NCBI GenBank assembly: GCA_001986395.2
Contig: MQVO02000028.1
Location: 305,478-369,477, forward strand
From: Irpex lacteus
Taxonomy: Eukaryota; Basidiomycota; Agaricomycetes; Polyporales; Irpicaceae
Length of the DNA stretch: 64,000 nucleotides
Reading direction: 5' to 3'
Under the pieces are notes generated by a model. The model saw only the letters and a list, made by a program, of their open reading frames with translations, did no database searches and had not been told where the DNA came from. The position numbers and the translations under genes are program-made. Shown here one piece after another: positions 37,258 through 47,867 of this stretch. Position 1 is the first letter of the stretch; every line of letters starts with the position of its first letter.

Positions 37258-39027
37258 ATGTCAGAGCAAACGTCGTTGGTCCCAGACGTGGGTGGATTTA
37301 TGAATGTCTGGGGGGTCGAGTAAGCCAGAGATCGTCGTCTTGTGCACTGGCACAACAGAGTCCTCTCTAACTGGCATTGTCTAGTTATGTCGACAATTGC
37401 TTCCAGATCGCTGCATTCGGTACGTCCTGCCATCTCCGTCTTGTCTGGAGAACCGCGACCCGCATGCTCAGGACGAAGATTTCTTTCCAGCACTCTGCAT
37501 ATACGAGTATCTCGTGACGTTGGACCTGGAGATCACGCGCGTGTGGGGAAGGAGCCGGAAGGTATCCGTCGTGACGCTGATATTCATCGTCAATCGATAC
37601 ACATGTCTGTGTTATGTCGGCTCGGACCTCGTGCAGTTGGCTGCGTGGGGCGATGTGAGCTCTGCCTCAGCAAATAAAGTGAGTAGTGTGTGCATCGCGG
37701 GGTCGTCGGCACGCAGACTGACGTCTTCTCTTCTTAGATGTTCAGTGGGGTTATGATTGTGTATTCGCGCTCAGATATGCTAACGTGCTTAAATTAGCTG
37801 CAACATTACCACTCGAGTCAAGGATCTCTGCGAAGATGTCATATACCTTGGGCTTGCATGTAAGTACGCGGCCGATACGTGTTCTCTCCAACTCAAAAAA
37901 CGCTGACAATAAGTGCACGATTGGGCTCAATTAATCAGTATTCACAGCTCTTCGAACATATGCGATATGGGACAGGAATTGGAAGGTGTTCGCATGTGTG
38001 CTGGTGCCTGGGTTAGTCTACCCGATCGGGTCTATCGTGAGTGTTCGCTCGATGACTCGACGATGACGGACATATTGATTCAGGGTGCAACTGCAACTGC
38101 ACGCTGCATGCATAGTACATCAACGTCGTCACCACATATAGATCGCGGGGCACCACCGGTTGTTATTGGGAGATCCACTTCAAGTTTCCCGCAGACTCAG
38201 ATGGACCAGGGGGCTCGAGAAAGAGAGACTACGACGTCTTGTGCGTACTATTCCTATACCATTACACATATCATCACACTCACTACACTATACGGGCGGC
38301 TTCACAGCTGTAAGATCTGTTTTCCCAGTGTCATGCCGATTATTAGGCTAATATGATCTGGGACGGAACAGATATTGTCGGGCGCTGCATCGCCATTCTG
38401 TTCGAATGCGTCGCCTTGTCGTTGACGTGGGCGAAGGTCATTCCTGTCGTTCGTCATCTGAGGCGTCACAACTTCAGCAGCACGTTCATCATTTCGCGCT
38501 GTTTTCTATACAACGGCAAGTCCGACTCTTCTGCTGTATCACAATCATCGTGCCAAGTCCTCTCTGACCTTGATCTTGTCAGGTACAATTCAATTCTCGT
38601 GAGACGTTCTGCCAGTGACCCAGCGCAGAAGCAACTTGACTGACTTTTTTCGCAGAGTGATTCTCCTCACGACCACGTTCAACTTACTCAGACTATTGTC
38701 GCCCGTGCGTATTTTGATACGTCATCAGACTTCTGGATACTAACTTTTGAGAACATTCCAACCTGCGTATGTGTAGACGGCTGGTGATACAGCCGTGTTC
38801 GTCACAACGTAAGTCGTGTGTTGAGCTCTCCCCTGCCAGCTGATGTGCGAAACTCATTACCAGTACATTCCGTATTCTCTAGGTTCGCTTCCATCCTCGT
38901 TTCGAGGTTCATCCTCGATCTCAGGCAAGACGGGGAGGTGCAGAGTGATGAAGACCTGCGGGCACCGGAGTTTTCCAATATCGACTTTGCGGGTGATGTG
39001 GACGACTCCACGATCCGTGACGGCTGA
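37258..39027 (+). CDS. DUF6533-type multi-pass membrane protein (gene J), apparently intact
   Basis: Exon 1 37258-37319, exon 2 37385-37419 (35 nt) and exon 3 37491-37678 (188 nt) join in phase. The N-terminus contains GGFMNVWGV; exon 3 reads CIYEYLVTLDLEITRVWGR and LIFIVNRY. Then come CNITTRVKDLCEDVIYLG, LRTYAIWDRNWKVFACVL with YPIGSI, a loop with TYRSRGTTGCY, ILFECVALSLTWAKVIPVV ending FLYNG (GCAAGT donor), RVILLTTTFNLLRLLSP, TAGDTAVFVTT, and a last exon FASILVSRFILDLRQ ending DDSTIRDG at TGA 39025-39027. No disabling change found. Function unknown; a membrane location is inferred from hydrophobic blocks. Confidence 0.8.
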
Positions 39028-39059
39028 CGTCGATGTTGTAGTTGCGCATCTGTCAGTTT

Positions 39060-39330
39060 GTTGATAGTCGCGTGCAGCATGCGTCGTATAACAGATCTCC
39101 TCGCTCAGTTCGTCTTGACGCGTTTTACACTCAGGTCCAAGCGAACGCCAACGGCCACTCGAACTCGCGAAATCCGGATACAAAGGTATCTACTTGCAGA
39201 AAGGAAGGAACCCGGCGCCCTCTTAGACCCGTGTGAGCCATCACTTCGATCGCCGTAGAAGGGGAGATAGGAATGGAGAAAAGATTGCATGTTTTCAAGG
39301 TATGCCCCGGCATGCATCGCCCTACACTGT
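39060..39330 (+). repeat. DUF6533 3'-flank repeat, copy 3 (downstream of J)
   Basis: Homologous to 29736-30200 (inverted) and 36160-36590. It carries the TCCGGATACAAAGG landmark, the GAAGGAAC tract and the GAAGGGGAGATAGGAATGGA segment. It begins 33 bp after the stop of gene J. Confidence 0.8.
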
Positions 39331-40005
39331 AACCCTCTTTGATCATTCGCTCAATCACTAGGTGTCACTAGGGCAGATTATTTCATCGTGTTCAGCATAT
39401 CATAATGTATGTGTATGTATGATGTGTTTTGTATGATGAAGGCGGCTTCTTCTCCCATAATGTGGTACCTATCTCGTATCCGCCCACACTGATGCATGTC
39501 TTTAACCCACCATCCGCACCACGCCACGGAGATCGCACCCACCAAGAGATTCAGATCGCGTGGTACGTTATCTTGCTCCGCTCGTATCTCTCTGTGTTAT
39601 GCTGCGACGTGTTTCCTCTATACATTCAGGTCTAGTATACAGATGTCCACGATGCATCTACTGAAGCCCATGACATAACTCGTACGCACACGCACACGCT
39701 GGCCGCAGGTGAGCGGCATCGATTATCACCAATCTATTTCGGTCTCTTGAATCTCACGGTGTAAGTATGTCATCACACAAAACAGATATGTTTGTATTTC
39801 GAACTTTGTATCAACGTCAACGTCAACGGCGAGCGTGAAAATAGCAGCTTTCAATATGAAGTACGTAATTACCAGGCATTTCACCATCGCTGTCTAATAT
39901 AATGCAAATGGGCAGAGGCTGTGTGCACGCGAAGAATCAAAGATACATGTATATATGCGCAAGGTTTTCCAGCAGTCACTGCCTTCAATACTTGGGCGGT
40001 CTTAG
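39331..40005. other. Intergenic stretch between J and K
   Basis: No recognisable gene. It should contain the promoter of gene K; no clear TATA box was found. Confidence 0.35.
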
Positions 40006-41827
40006 ATGTCATCCGCAACAACATCGACCTCGGACATCGGAGGATTTTGGAACGTCTGGGGAGTCTAGTGAGTCGTAAGTAGCATAATCTGGGCACTCTT
40101 TTATTATTCGTACTATTCAGTCACATCGCCAACTGCTTCCAAATATCCGCATTCGGTGCGTGCGTGGTCCAGGGTCGTCTTAACTGAGGACTTCCCTATG
40201 ACATCAACTTCTTTCTTTTCAGTACTCTGTATATTCGAGCATATTTCGACGTTTGACCTGGAGATCACACGCGTGTGGCGACGGAGGGTATCCCCAGTGA
40301 CGTTCCTTTTCATCACCAACCGCTACGCATGTCTATTCTATGCTGCCTCCTGTCTGGTGCAGTTGGTTGCGTGGGGAAACGTCGACTCTCGCAGAGCAGA
40401 TAATGTAGGTCTCTTTCTATGCGTGTTAGAGTGAATTTTCAAGTCAAATGACGATCTCTGTAGATGTTGAGTGTTCTGGGATACGGCGCCCTTGAATCCG
40501 TTCGTGAATTTCGTTCACTGACAGACACGTACGGCGTTTGCAGCTGCAACATCACCAGCAGGATTGGCAATTTCTGCGAAGATGCCATGTACTTTATGTT
40601 TGCGTGTACGTGCTAAACTACCCTTGTCTTCGTTAACGATATGATACTGATATTACCACTGTCTCGTTTGCCAGTCTTCGCAGCGCTTCGAACGTACGCA
40701 ATATGGGATAAGAACAGGACGGTGTTCGCATGCGTACTCTTACCGGGACTTATCTACCCAATTGGGGCTATCGTGAGTAGCATGCACACGCAAACCGTCG
40801 ATCCACAGTGACGTTGACGAGCCCCATAGTATAGTGACGTGGTCAGCACATATAGATCCCGCGGTGCTCAATGGGGGACCACCGGCTGCTACAAGGTGAA
40901 CTACTTTCCGGCAGATGGAAGTCCATCGGCAAACGAGACCTATAATAATTTGTGCGTACAGGCTATAACCGTGACTTATCGCATCGTCTACTACTGACGA
41001 CGATCGCTACTGTTGACAGCTGTAGGTAGTAACTCGACGCTGCATACAGCCCCGAGTCCCTGATTTAGAATGGAACAGACACAATCGGGCGGAGCAGCAA
41101 CATTCTGTTCGAGTGTATAACATTATCGTTGACATGGACGAAGACCATGCCCGTCGTGCATCATCTAAGGCGCCATAACCTCAGCAACACGTTTCTCATC
41201 TCACGTTGTATTCTATACAATGGTACGTCCAGTCCTCTAGTCCTCCTGTCTCACTGCATTCCGTAGTCCTCACTGGCACGGACATTGATCTGTTGTTACC
41301 ACTTCTTAGGCACAATTCAATTCACGTGAGAAGTTCTCTCATATGGCTCAAGGCGAACCAAGCTGAGATATATTCCTGTTTCTGCAGAGTGGTGTCGATC
41401 ACGACCGTGCTGAATTTGCTCGGATCGCTCTCGCCCGTACGTAGTTTCCGATTACATAGAGCCATCGCCACAAGTCTGACGTGCCATACTTTCACTGTCA
41501 CCCTGCTGTAGACTGCCGGCGACACCGAGGTTTTCGTCATAATGTGGGTCCGAGTCCTGTCCTGAGTTCGAGCCTTCTGAATGCTACCTCTCCCATACCA
41601 CCAGAGTCGGAACTCACCATCTCCCATTTCTCATCCATAGACTCGCGTCCGTTCTCCTCTCGCGATTCATCCTCGATCTCAGACGAGAAGACTCCGGAGT
41701 GGCAGAGAAAGGCGACGGTGACAGCCTTCTACGTCGTGTATCTGAAGTTTCCAACATTCACTTTGCGGAGCATCACGGCTCTCAGGCTCAGGATGCAGCA
41801 GGCGGTTTAGTAGTTGTTAATGCATGA
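40006..41827 (+). CDS. DUF6533-type multi-pass membrane protein (gene K), intact up to a transposon insertion
   Basis: Exon 1 40006-40067, exon 2 40121-40155 (35 nt) and exon 3 40223-40404 (182 nt) join in phase. They encode an N-terminus with GGFWNVWGV and then CIFEHISTFDLEITRVWRRR, FLFITNRY. Later blocks are CNITSRIGNFCEDAMYFMFA, LRTYAIWDKNRTVFACVLLP, a loop TYRSRGAQWGTTGCYK, LFECITLSLTWTKTMPVV ending ILYNG, RVVSITTVLNLLGSLSP, TAGDTEVFVIM and a last exon LASVLLSRFILDLRR, ending at TGA 41825-41827. The LTR element begins only 3 bp after the stop codon, so the native 3' UTR and polyadenylation signal have been displaced by about 13.4 kb. The protein-coding part appears complete. Function unknown. 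Confidence 0.75.
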
Positions 41828-41830
41828 CGG

Positions 41831-42794
41831 TGTCGAATCAGAAAAAGGGCTGGTGAGTTCGGGGGCGGAACGACGAGGACGGAGAGCAGAACGAGGGACT
41901 AGCTTCAAGCTATCACCTGTACTGGGTTGGGCTAACACACACGCCTGCGTGCAATAAACAAAAAGGCTCTCCTGATACCGTTCCTTGACTAACCTAACCT
42001 TTACTGCTGAGGATCGTTGGACCAGACGTTAGGTCGAACTACCCCAGTCGTTCGTTGGGGGAGAAGAAGGTACGTTCAGGCAGAGATAGCTGACTGAGAT
42101 TTACGATTCGGCTTGAAACGATTACCCACAACTGGCTTCAGTGGCTAGCACTAACAGCGAGTAGTAGTAGTATCCAGATAGCTCGGACGACCTGCGCTTC
42201 GACTAACAAGAAATCACGATCCCCTTCACAGCTCGTGTGTGCCTGCTGGATGTGATTCTCTTGCTCGATTGACAGAACTTGACAGCAGTGACAGTGTAGG
42301 CGTTCGGTACCTACCAATGTCCAAAGCTCAAGTATCGACGTGGGAGACTAGCTGAGTAACTGACTTCTGACTGACTGCTTGACTGGCTCTGACTGATGAC
42401 GGTTGAGGTGTAAACTGTAACTTGCTTGTCTCTACTCTGGGGGCACTCTGGCCGCCTTATATACATGTGGGAAGCATTGTTTCTACTAGCACAGCCTTTG
42501 CTGTGCGGTTACTTAGCAATCTACATAGCCTCTGAATTTCCTTGACAACCGTTGCTACCCAAAACATAGCCTCAATTCCTATGACTCATTCCTTGGAAAC
42601 CGGTTGCTAGGGGACTTGGGGGCTGTGCTGGGCTTACTAAGCTTTGCTACCTGTGCATGAGACTTGGACTTATCGCTTATGTAACCAACACATTACAGAG
42701 TAATGGCGTTACATCTACTAAGCTTTGCTACCTGTGCATGAGACTTGGACTTATCGCTTATGTAACCAACACATTACAGAGTAATGGCGTTACA
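41831..42794 (-). repeat. 3' LTR of the retrotransposon
   Basis: 964 bp, matching 54271-55234. It contains two tandem copies of an 81-bp unit near its outer-internal end (about 42632-42793), each including CTAAGCTTTGCTACCTGTGC. The minus-strand TATATAAG lies at 42456-42463. Confidence 0.95.
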
Positions 42795-42824
42795 TCCGCG
42801 GGGCACTTGAAATTGCAACTGTCC

Positions 42825-45800
42825 TCAGTTGCTGTCAGACTCTGGATCTGATTCGGAATCGGAGTTGGCATCTTCAATGACAACTTCTTCATCTTCTGAT
42901 GCATTTTCCTCATCCTCTGAGCCTTCTTCTGTTGCCATGTCCTGCAAGCGGGGGTCGGTTCGAGAGATATAGGGCAGCAAGCGCTGAGCGGCTACACCTT
43001 GACGCATAACAGTTCCATCCAATTCCTTTAGAACATATGATCCACCTTTGGTTCGTCGAACAACTTCATATGGGCCTAGATAACGTGGGAAGTATTTCTT
43101 GTCCAAACTCTTATCCTTGGCATTGTTCCTTTGAAGCACCAAAGTGCCTGGTGTCAGGTTACTGGTCCATAAGGTACGCTTGTAACGTCGCTCAAAGTGT
43201 TCTTTAGATTTGAACCTGTGCTTGCGAAGTGTCTCTGCGGCACGCTCTAGGTCTTCATCGCGCTTCTCAAACTGCTGAATACGTAGGGCCAGGAGATCAG
43301 CAGGTTCCATATTGGACTTGAAACCAGTGACCATGAGTGAGGCTTCGGCTAAATCGATAGGTAGAACAGGAGTGGTACCATAGAGTAGGTAGAAGGGGGA
43401 GAATCCAGTCTGTCGACGAGTAGTGCACTTGTCTGCAAAGAATGCGGCATGAACATGTGTGTACCACTTGCTGGGCTGGCCATTGCAAGCCTTCATGATG
43501 CTTTGACGAATGGTAAAGTGGCCGCGCTCAACTACACCGTTGGCTCGAGAGTTATAAGGTGAGATTGAGATTCGAGGAAGATGATATCGATCCATCAGTT
43601 CAGTAAACGCTCCTTGAACTTCTGGGCCATTATCTGTAGTCACTTGACCAATTGCACCATATCTGCATAAGATCTCCTCAAAGAAGAAGTTGGCTAATGC
43701 GTTGGCTTTGATATTGCGCAAGGCTCGGCCTTCGGCTGCACCGGTAAGATCATCACGTGCTGCAACCAGATATTCAAAACCTCCTCCTTTAGGCATGTAC
43801 ATGACATCTACATGGATCTTGGAGAACACAGTTGCAGGGGTAGAGACCATGAGAGGTAGCTGCGGTTTCCTAGTGTTCCAAAGTTGGCACTCGTGACATG
43901 AGCGCACGTGATGCTTGACATCTTCGAACATAGTAGGCCAATAGAATCGCTCCTTACATGTCTGCATGACTGCGTATTGACCTCGATGGCCTAGCTCTTC
44001 ATGAACTTCAGCTAGGATCTGCTGTCTGCGAGCTTCACGGAATATAACCTTGGTAGGACGTTTAGTGCCTTGACGTCTGAACATTGCACCTTCTTGAACA
44101 TAGAATCTTTGAGCTTTTCGCATGAACTGGCGCTTAGTCTGCTCAGTATTGCAGCGTTCGGGAAGGTGTAAGCTTGTGAGAAAGCGGAAGATGTCTGCCA
44201 ATAACTGGTCCTTGGGTGAGAGCATAGCATAGACTTCTGCATGAGTGAGAGTTTGTTGGCCAGGGCCATCACTGATGAATAGGGCAATGTTGTCCAGCCA
44301 GTCATCATCGTCATCCTCTATTTCTTCATCTTCAGCCATCTCTCTTCTAGAAAGCGCATCTGGGCCTTTGTGACGTTCAGCGGGCACATGAATGAGCTCG
44401 AAGTCGAAGAGCAAGATTCCTTGGATCCATCGGTTGATAGTGGCATTGGGCTGCAGATCTGGTTCGTTAAGCATCCCTTTGATGTACTTGGCATCCACTT
44501 CCACCTTTAGAGTCTTGACTCCAACAAGATATAAGCGATAAGCTCTCAGTGCTCGATATAAGCCATAAAGTTCTAGCTTGGGTTGGGAGTATCGAGATTC
44601 GCGCTCATTCATAGGAATGGATCCGTATCGAGCTGGACGTTTCTTCCAATCATCATCATACTGGGATAGAATGAAGCCGACTGCGATGAAGCTGGAGTCA
44701 ACTGAGAGTACGACAGGTTGGTTGGAAGTGTAGTCGATGGGGCGTAAAGCAGGTGGTGAGGTGATAGCCTGTTTTAAGGTGTCAAAAGCTTCTTGGCGCC
44801 TTTCATCCCATTCAAACTCCACATCATTGCGAACAAGCTCGGTAAGTGGACGTGCTAAGGCAGAATAGTTCTTGATCCATATGCGAACAGTTCCGCAGAG
44901 TCCGAGAAATCCACGTACATCCTTAACAGTCTTGAGCGTAGGCCACTTCAGGATCTTATCTATCTTCTGATCATCAGGTAAACGACCTTGAGGTGTGCAT
45001 TTCTGTCCAACGATGAGCACTTCTGGTCTGCCTAACTGAACCTTAGACGGAGAGAAAGTACCACCAGCATGACCGACACGGTGGACAACACGATGAACAT
45101 CATTGGCATGTTCCCAGATAAAACGTCGGATACCAGGATTCTCAGGTAACAGCTCAGGATTTCCATGTGCATCAGGGTAAATCGTGGAGGGTCCTTTGAT
45201 AGGCAAATCATCTATAAAGATATCTGCGACATGCGGAATCTCATGCTGAAGGATGAAGGCCATACAGGCTTGAAACTCAGCGGGAGAATTCGTGAAACCA
45301 GTCGGAAGCGACGTAATACGCAGAAGGCCTAAAGGTGTCAAGAAGGCAGTAAGGTCACGGCTCTTGGGATGGACTTTACGTGCATCGAAACCCCAATACA
45401 AATCGAAGACCGTATAGCATTGACGTCCAGCAAAGGGCTCAACGAAATTATCGAGATTGGGCGGAAGACCTGCGTCACGAATGGTAACCTTGTTTAGAGG
45501 CTGAAGGTCATGGACGAGGCGAAGCTTGCCACTCTTCTTGAGGACGCAAAACCACCGAGAACGATAAGACGATTGACTAGGTTCATATACTCCGGCTTCC
45601 ATCTTTTCCTTCAGCAGTTCAATAACCTTGTCCTTAATACCAGGTGGAATCGGTATATTTGAAAACGCCCAAGGTATATGCGGTACAACTGGAATGATGT
45701 ATGGCGAGAAATAGTCTTCGCGAAACGAACCGCGTTGACTATCTTCAAAGACGAAATGATACTGGTTAAGTTTAAGAACATGGACCATTAGTTTCTCTTC

Positions 45801-47867
45801 TTCGGGCCAGAGAAAACCATCAGGATTGATATTCATTTCGTCGAGACGTTCACGTGTAAGTCTGCCGCCAGGATCGGGCTCAAACTCAGGTGCATAGAAT
45901 GGTAGCTGCGGGAGCGAAGCTAACGGGTCTTCAGGGAACTTGCGAATAACCCGCGCATCCTCTGGGAACACGGCTGGTACGGGTTTCACCTTGCGATCCA
46001 CTCTTTTGTACATAGTATAAGAATCCGCGTTTAATAAATCCGTATACTTGAACGGTTTTGAATTTACTAAGTCCGAATGCTTACTGGTGGCCGCTAATGG
46101 TGCGCGAGGAGCCTGCGTGAATTTCACCTTGCGATCCACTCTTTTGTACATAGTATAAGAATCCGCGTTTAATAAATCCGTATACTTGAACGGTTTTGAA
46201 TTTACTAAGTCCGAATGCTTACTGGTGGCCGCTAATGGTGCGCGAGGAGCCTGCGTGAATGTAGAATTAAGTTCTGAGGTGGCGTTCTTAAGTTCTGAGG
46301 TGGCGTTCCGTTTCCACGCGGAATGTACCTCCTCCCCGTCAACACAGATGACGACCTCGTCATCGTCGAGCGACTCGAAAACTTCTTGCATCGAAGCAGT
46401 AATCCAAAGCGAAGACTCGTCGTTTTCCGAAGCGGCACTCTCATTAACTTGCACAAAGTTGACAGCAGCAGAAGGGCACCGCTCAAGAGGCACAGAGACA
46501 GAGTAGCACGAGACGGTGTCCCGTTGCGTACTTAAAGGTACATCAGCACAAGGGAAGACAGGCGCGGCGCGGGAGTGCATTACGGGAACGTGGCACCAAC
46601 CATCTTGCAGCAGCGGTGGAAGGGAGACAGTCTGATTTAACTTAAGTTTGTTCCTTTCAATATTAAAGGACTGCGCTCTGTGTTGTTGATGAGAGTCACC
46701 GTAAAACATCTCGCCCGGCGACGGACCCGTAGCAGCTAAACTCAAACGTTGATGGTCCTTAGCGTTTGTCGTCGCGCACTTGATGTTGTTCGGAGATGAG
46801 ACGTAGTGAATTGAACGTATGTACTTTATATAGTGTAAAGCGTTATTGACGGAAGTGGTCGAAAAGGGTGGCGTAAGCAAAGGAGTGGGGTAAGAAAAGG
46901 GTAAGGCAGCGGCAGAATAGTCCGTCGAGTCCTTGAGCGGAGTGTCGAATGCGGTTGCTGATACCAAAAACGATGGCGATGAGCGAACGCCACATGTCAC
47001 TGGAATGGGATTACGTACGTGTTTTTCCTGGTTTCCGTAGTTTCTGAGTGGCACGCGCCAGCCGCTATGGTCCTTACTTGTGATTTTGAATGATAATGAG
47101 CAGAGTTGGGGTGTGTTAAGGGCTTCTATACAATAAGGGGAAACAATGGGGAGAAGATGCGGGGGCGCTGCCAGCAGCGTCAGCGATAGAGTCCACGCAA
47201 GCATCACATAACGCACCTCAGCACGAGAGCATGCTGTACCGAGCCACCGGGGGCTGGTACCCATGAGCCGGGATGCTCCAGTCGCCACCAAGATAGCCGT
47301 TAGCTCGAAGGAAGACAATATAGCCGTGCTCCGCGGCATTCGTGCGATAGGCGAGCACGCGGTCCAACGTAGAGATACTGTGCTGCTCGAGAAAAGGATT
47401 AGTGACCGCAAAGAATACGCGGGCCTGCAAGACCTCCAGTTCTTCCACGGGGTCCAAGTACGGGCAGCCGTCATGTGTATGCTTGGGGAAGAAGAGGGTC
47501 GCCAGCGCGAACTCCATGTCCCGGCTGAAAGGCTGAATAGAACGATACTTATCCAGAAAGGACTGCAGTCCTTGTTCATGCGCTCTGTCGATGAGCGGCT
47601 TGGTCTGCTTGACGATGGTGCGGCGGTTGAAATAAATACCTGCGAAGTGCCATGGAGGGGCCTGACCGTAGCGCTCCCGAAAGGACAAGGCTTGGTCGGG
47701 GGTTGGCAGAACAAGGGGCAGACCTCCGCCTTGGACTTGAGACATGACAGGTGGTCCTCCCGACGTTCCCTTAGCTCCTCCCATAGCCAGTAAGACTTGA
47801 GACGTGAGGGCCATAGATCCCAGCAGGCTCGAGGGAGCTGCGACTTCCTCCACTGGCGCAGCAACAA
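42825..47867 (-). CDS. Retrotransposon ORF2: Pol (RT, RNase H, integrase)
   Basis: 1680-codon frame, +1 relative to ORF1 and overlapping it by 650 bp (47218-47867). The overlap part has no known domain, and translation probably enters later by frameshift or reinitiation. Residues 560-670 contain a perfect tandem duplication of 46 residues (nucleotides about 45984-46259). Reverse transcriptase shows LRLVHDLQPLNKVTIRDAG and the catalytic FIDD (Asp 886-887; Phe replaces the usual Tyr). RNase H follows (VVLSVDSSFIAVGFIL, then a PDALSRR end). Integrase has an HHCC region (HRGQYAVMQTC ... CHEC) and the acidic triad including Asp 1412 in TTDNGPE and Glu 1447 in GVVERGH. A GPY-like segment (RYLGPYEVV) and an acidic tail end the protein. 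All core motifs are present, so it is probably active. Confidence 0.9.
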   Translation of the reverse strand: MLLRQWRKSQLPRACWDLWPSRLKSYWLWEELRERREDHLSCLKSKAEVCPLFCQPPTKPCPFGSATVRPLHGTSQVFISTAAPSSSRPSRSSTERMNKDCSPFWISIVLFSLSAGTWSSRWRPSSSPSIHMTAARTWTPWKNWRSCRPAYSLRSLILFSSSTVSLRWTACSPIARMPRSTAILSSFELTAILVATGASRLMGTSPRWLGTACSRAEVRYVMLAWTLSLTLLAAPPHLLPIVSPYCIEALNTPQLCSLSFKITSKDHSGWRVPLRNYGNQEKHVRNPIPVTCGVRSSPSFLVSATAFDTPLKDSTDYSAAALPFSYPTPLLTPPFSTTSVNNALHYIKYIRSIHYVSSPNNIKCATTNAKDHQRLSLAATGPSPGEMFYGDSHQQHRAQSFNIERNKLKLNQTVSLPPLLQDGWCHVPVMHSRAAPVFPCADVPLSTQRDTVSCYSVSVPLERCPSAAVNFVQVNESAASENDESSLWITASMQEVFESLDDDEVVICVDGEEVHSAWKRNATSELKNATSELNSTFTQAPRAPLAATSKHSDLVNSKPFKYTDLLNADSYTMYKRVDRKVKFTQAPRAPLAATSKHSDLVNSKPFKYTDLLNADSYTMYKRVDRKVKPVPAVFPEDARVIRKFPEDPLASLPQLPFYAPEFEPDPGGRLTRERLDEMNINPDGFLWPEEEKLMVHVLKLNQYHFVFEDSQRGSFREDYFSPYIIPVVPHIPWAFSNIPIPPGIKDKVIELLKEKMEAGVYEPSQSSYRSRWFCVLKKSGKLRLVHDLQPLNKVTIRDAGLPPNLDNFVEPFAGRQCYTVFDLYWGFDARKVHPKSRDLTAFLTPLGLLRITSLPTGFTNSPAEFQACMAFILQHEIPHVADIFIDDLPIKGPSTIYPDAHGNPELLPENPGIRRFIWEHANDVHRVVHRVGHAGGTFSPSKVQLGRPEVLIVGQKCTPQGRLPDDQKIDKILKWPTLKTVKDVRGFLGLCGTVRIWIKNYSALARPLTELVRNDVEFEWDERRQEAFDTLKQAITSPPALRPIDYTSNQPVVLSVDSSFIAVGFILSQYDDDWKKRPARYGSIPMNERESRYSQPKLELYGLYRALRAYRLYLVGVKTLKVEVDAKYIKGMLNEPDLQPNATINRWIQGILLFDFELIHVPAERHKGPDALSRREMAEDEEIEDDDDDWLDNIALFISDGPGQQTLTHAEVYAMLSPKDQLLADIFRFLTSLHLPERCNTEQTKRQFMRKAQRFYVQEGAMFRRQGTKRPTKVIFREARRQQILAEVHEELGHRGQYAVMQTCKERFYWPTMFEDVKHHVRSCHECQLWNTRKPQLPLMVSTPATVFSKIHVDVMYMPKGGGFEYLVAARDDLTGAAEGRALRNIKANALANFFFEEILCRYGAIGQVTTDNGPEVQGAFTELMDRYHLPRISISPYNSRANGVVERGHFTIRQSIMKACNGQPSKWYTHVHAAFFADKCTTRRQTGFSPFYLLYGTTPVLPIDLAEASLMVTGFKSNMEPADLLALRIQQFEKRDEDLERAAETLRKHRFKSKEHFERRYKRTLWTSNLTPGTLVLQRNNAKDKSLDKKYFPRYLGPYEVVRRTKGGSYVLKELDGTVMRQGVAAQRLLPYISRTDPRLQDMATEEGSEDEENASEDEEVVIEDANSDSESDPESDSN
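45984..46260 (-). repeat. 138-bp in-frame tandem duplication inside Pol
   Basis: Two adjacent copies of a 138-bp unit (46 codons, including KHSDLVNSKPFKYTDLLNAD), identical as far as I can see. A smaller 21-bp in-frame repeat (KNATSEL units) lies next to it at about 46266-46307. The region lies upstream of the reverse transcriptase and has no known domain. Confidence 0.85.

Noticed and set aside
42795..42824. Polypurine tract next to the 3' LTR
   Set aside because: I looked for a purine run on the minus strand just before the LTR; the sequence there is mixed (ends GTGCCCCGCGGA) and I cannot call a convincing tract.
42657..42851. Short ORF with duplicated peptide in each LTR
   Set aside because: It is the translation of the 81-bp tandem inside the LTR U3 region, not a gene.
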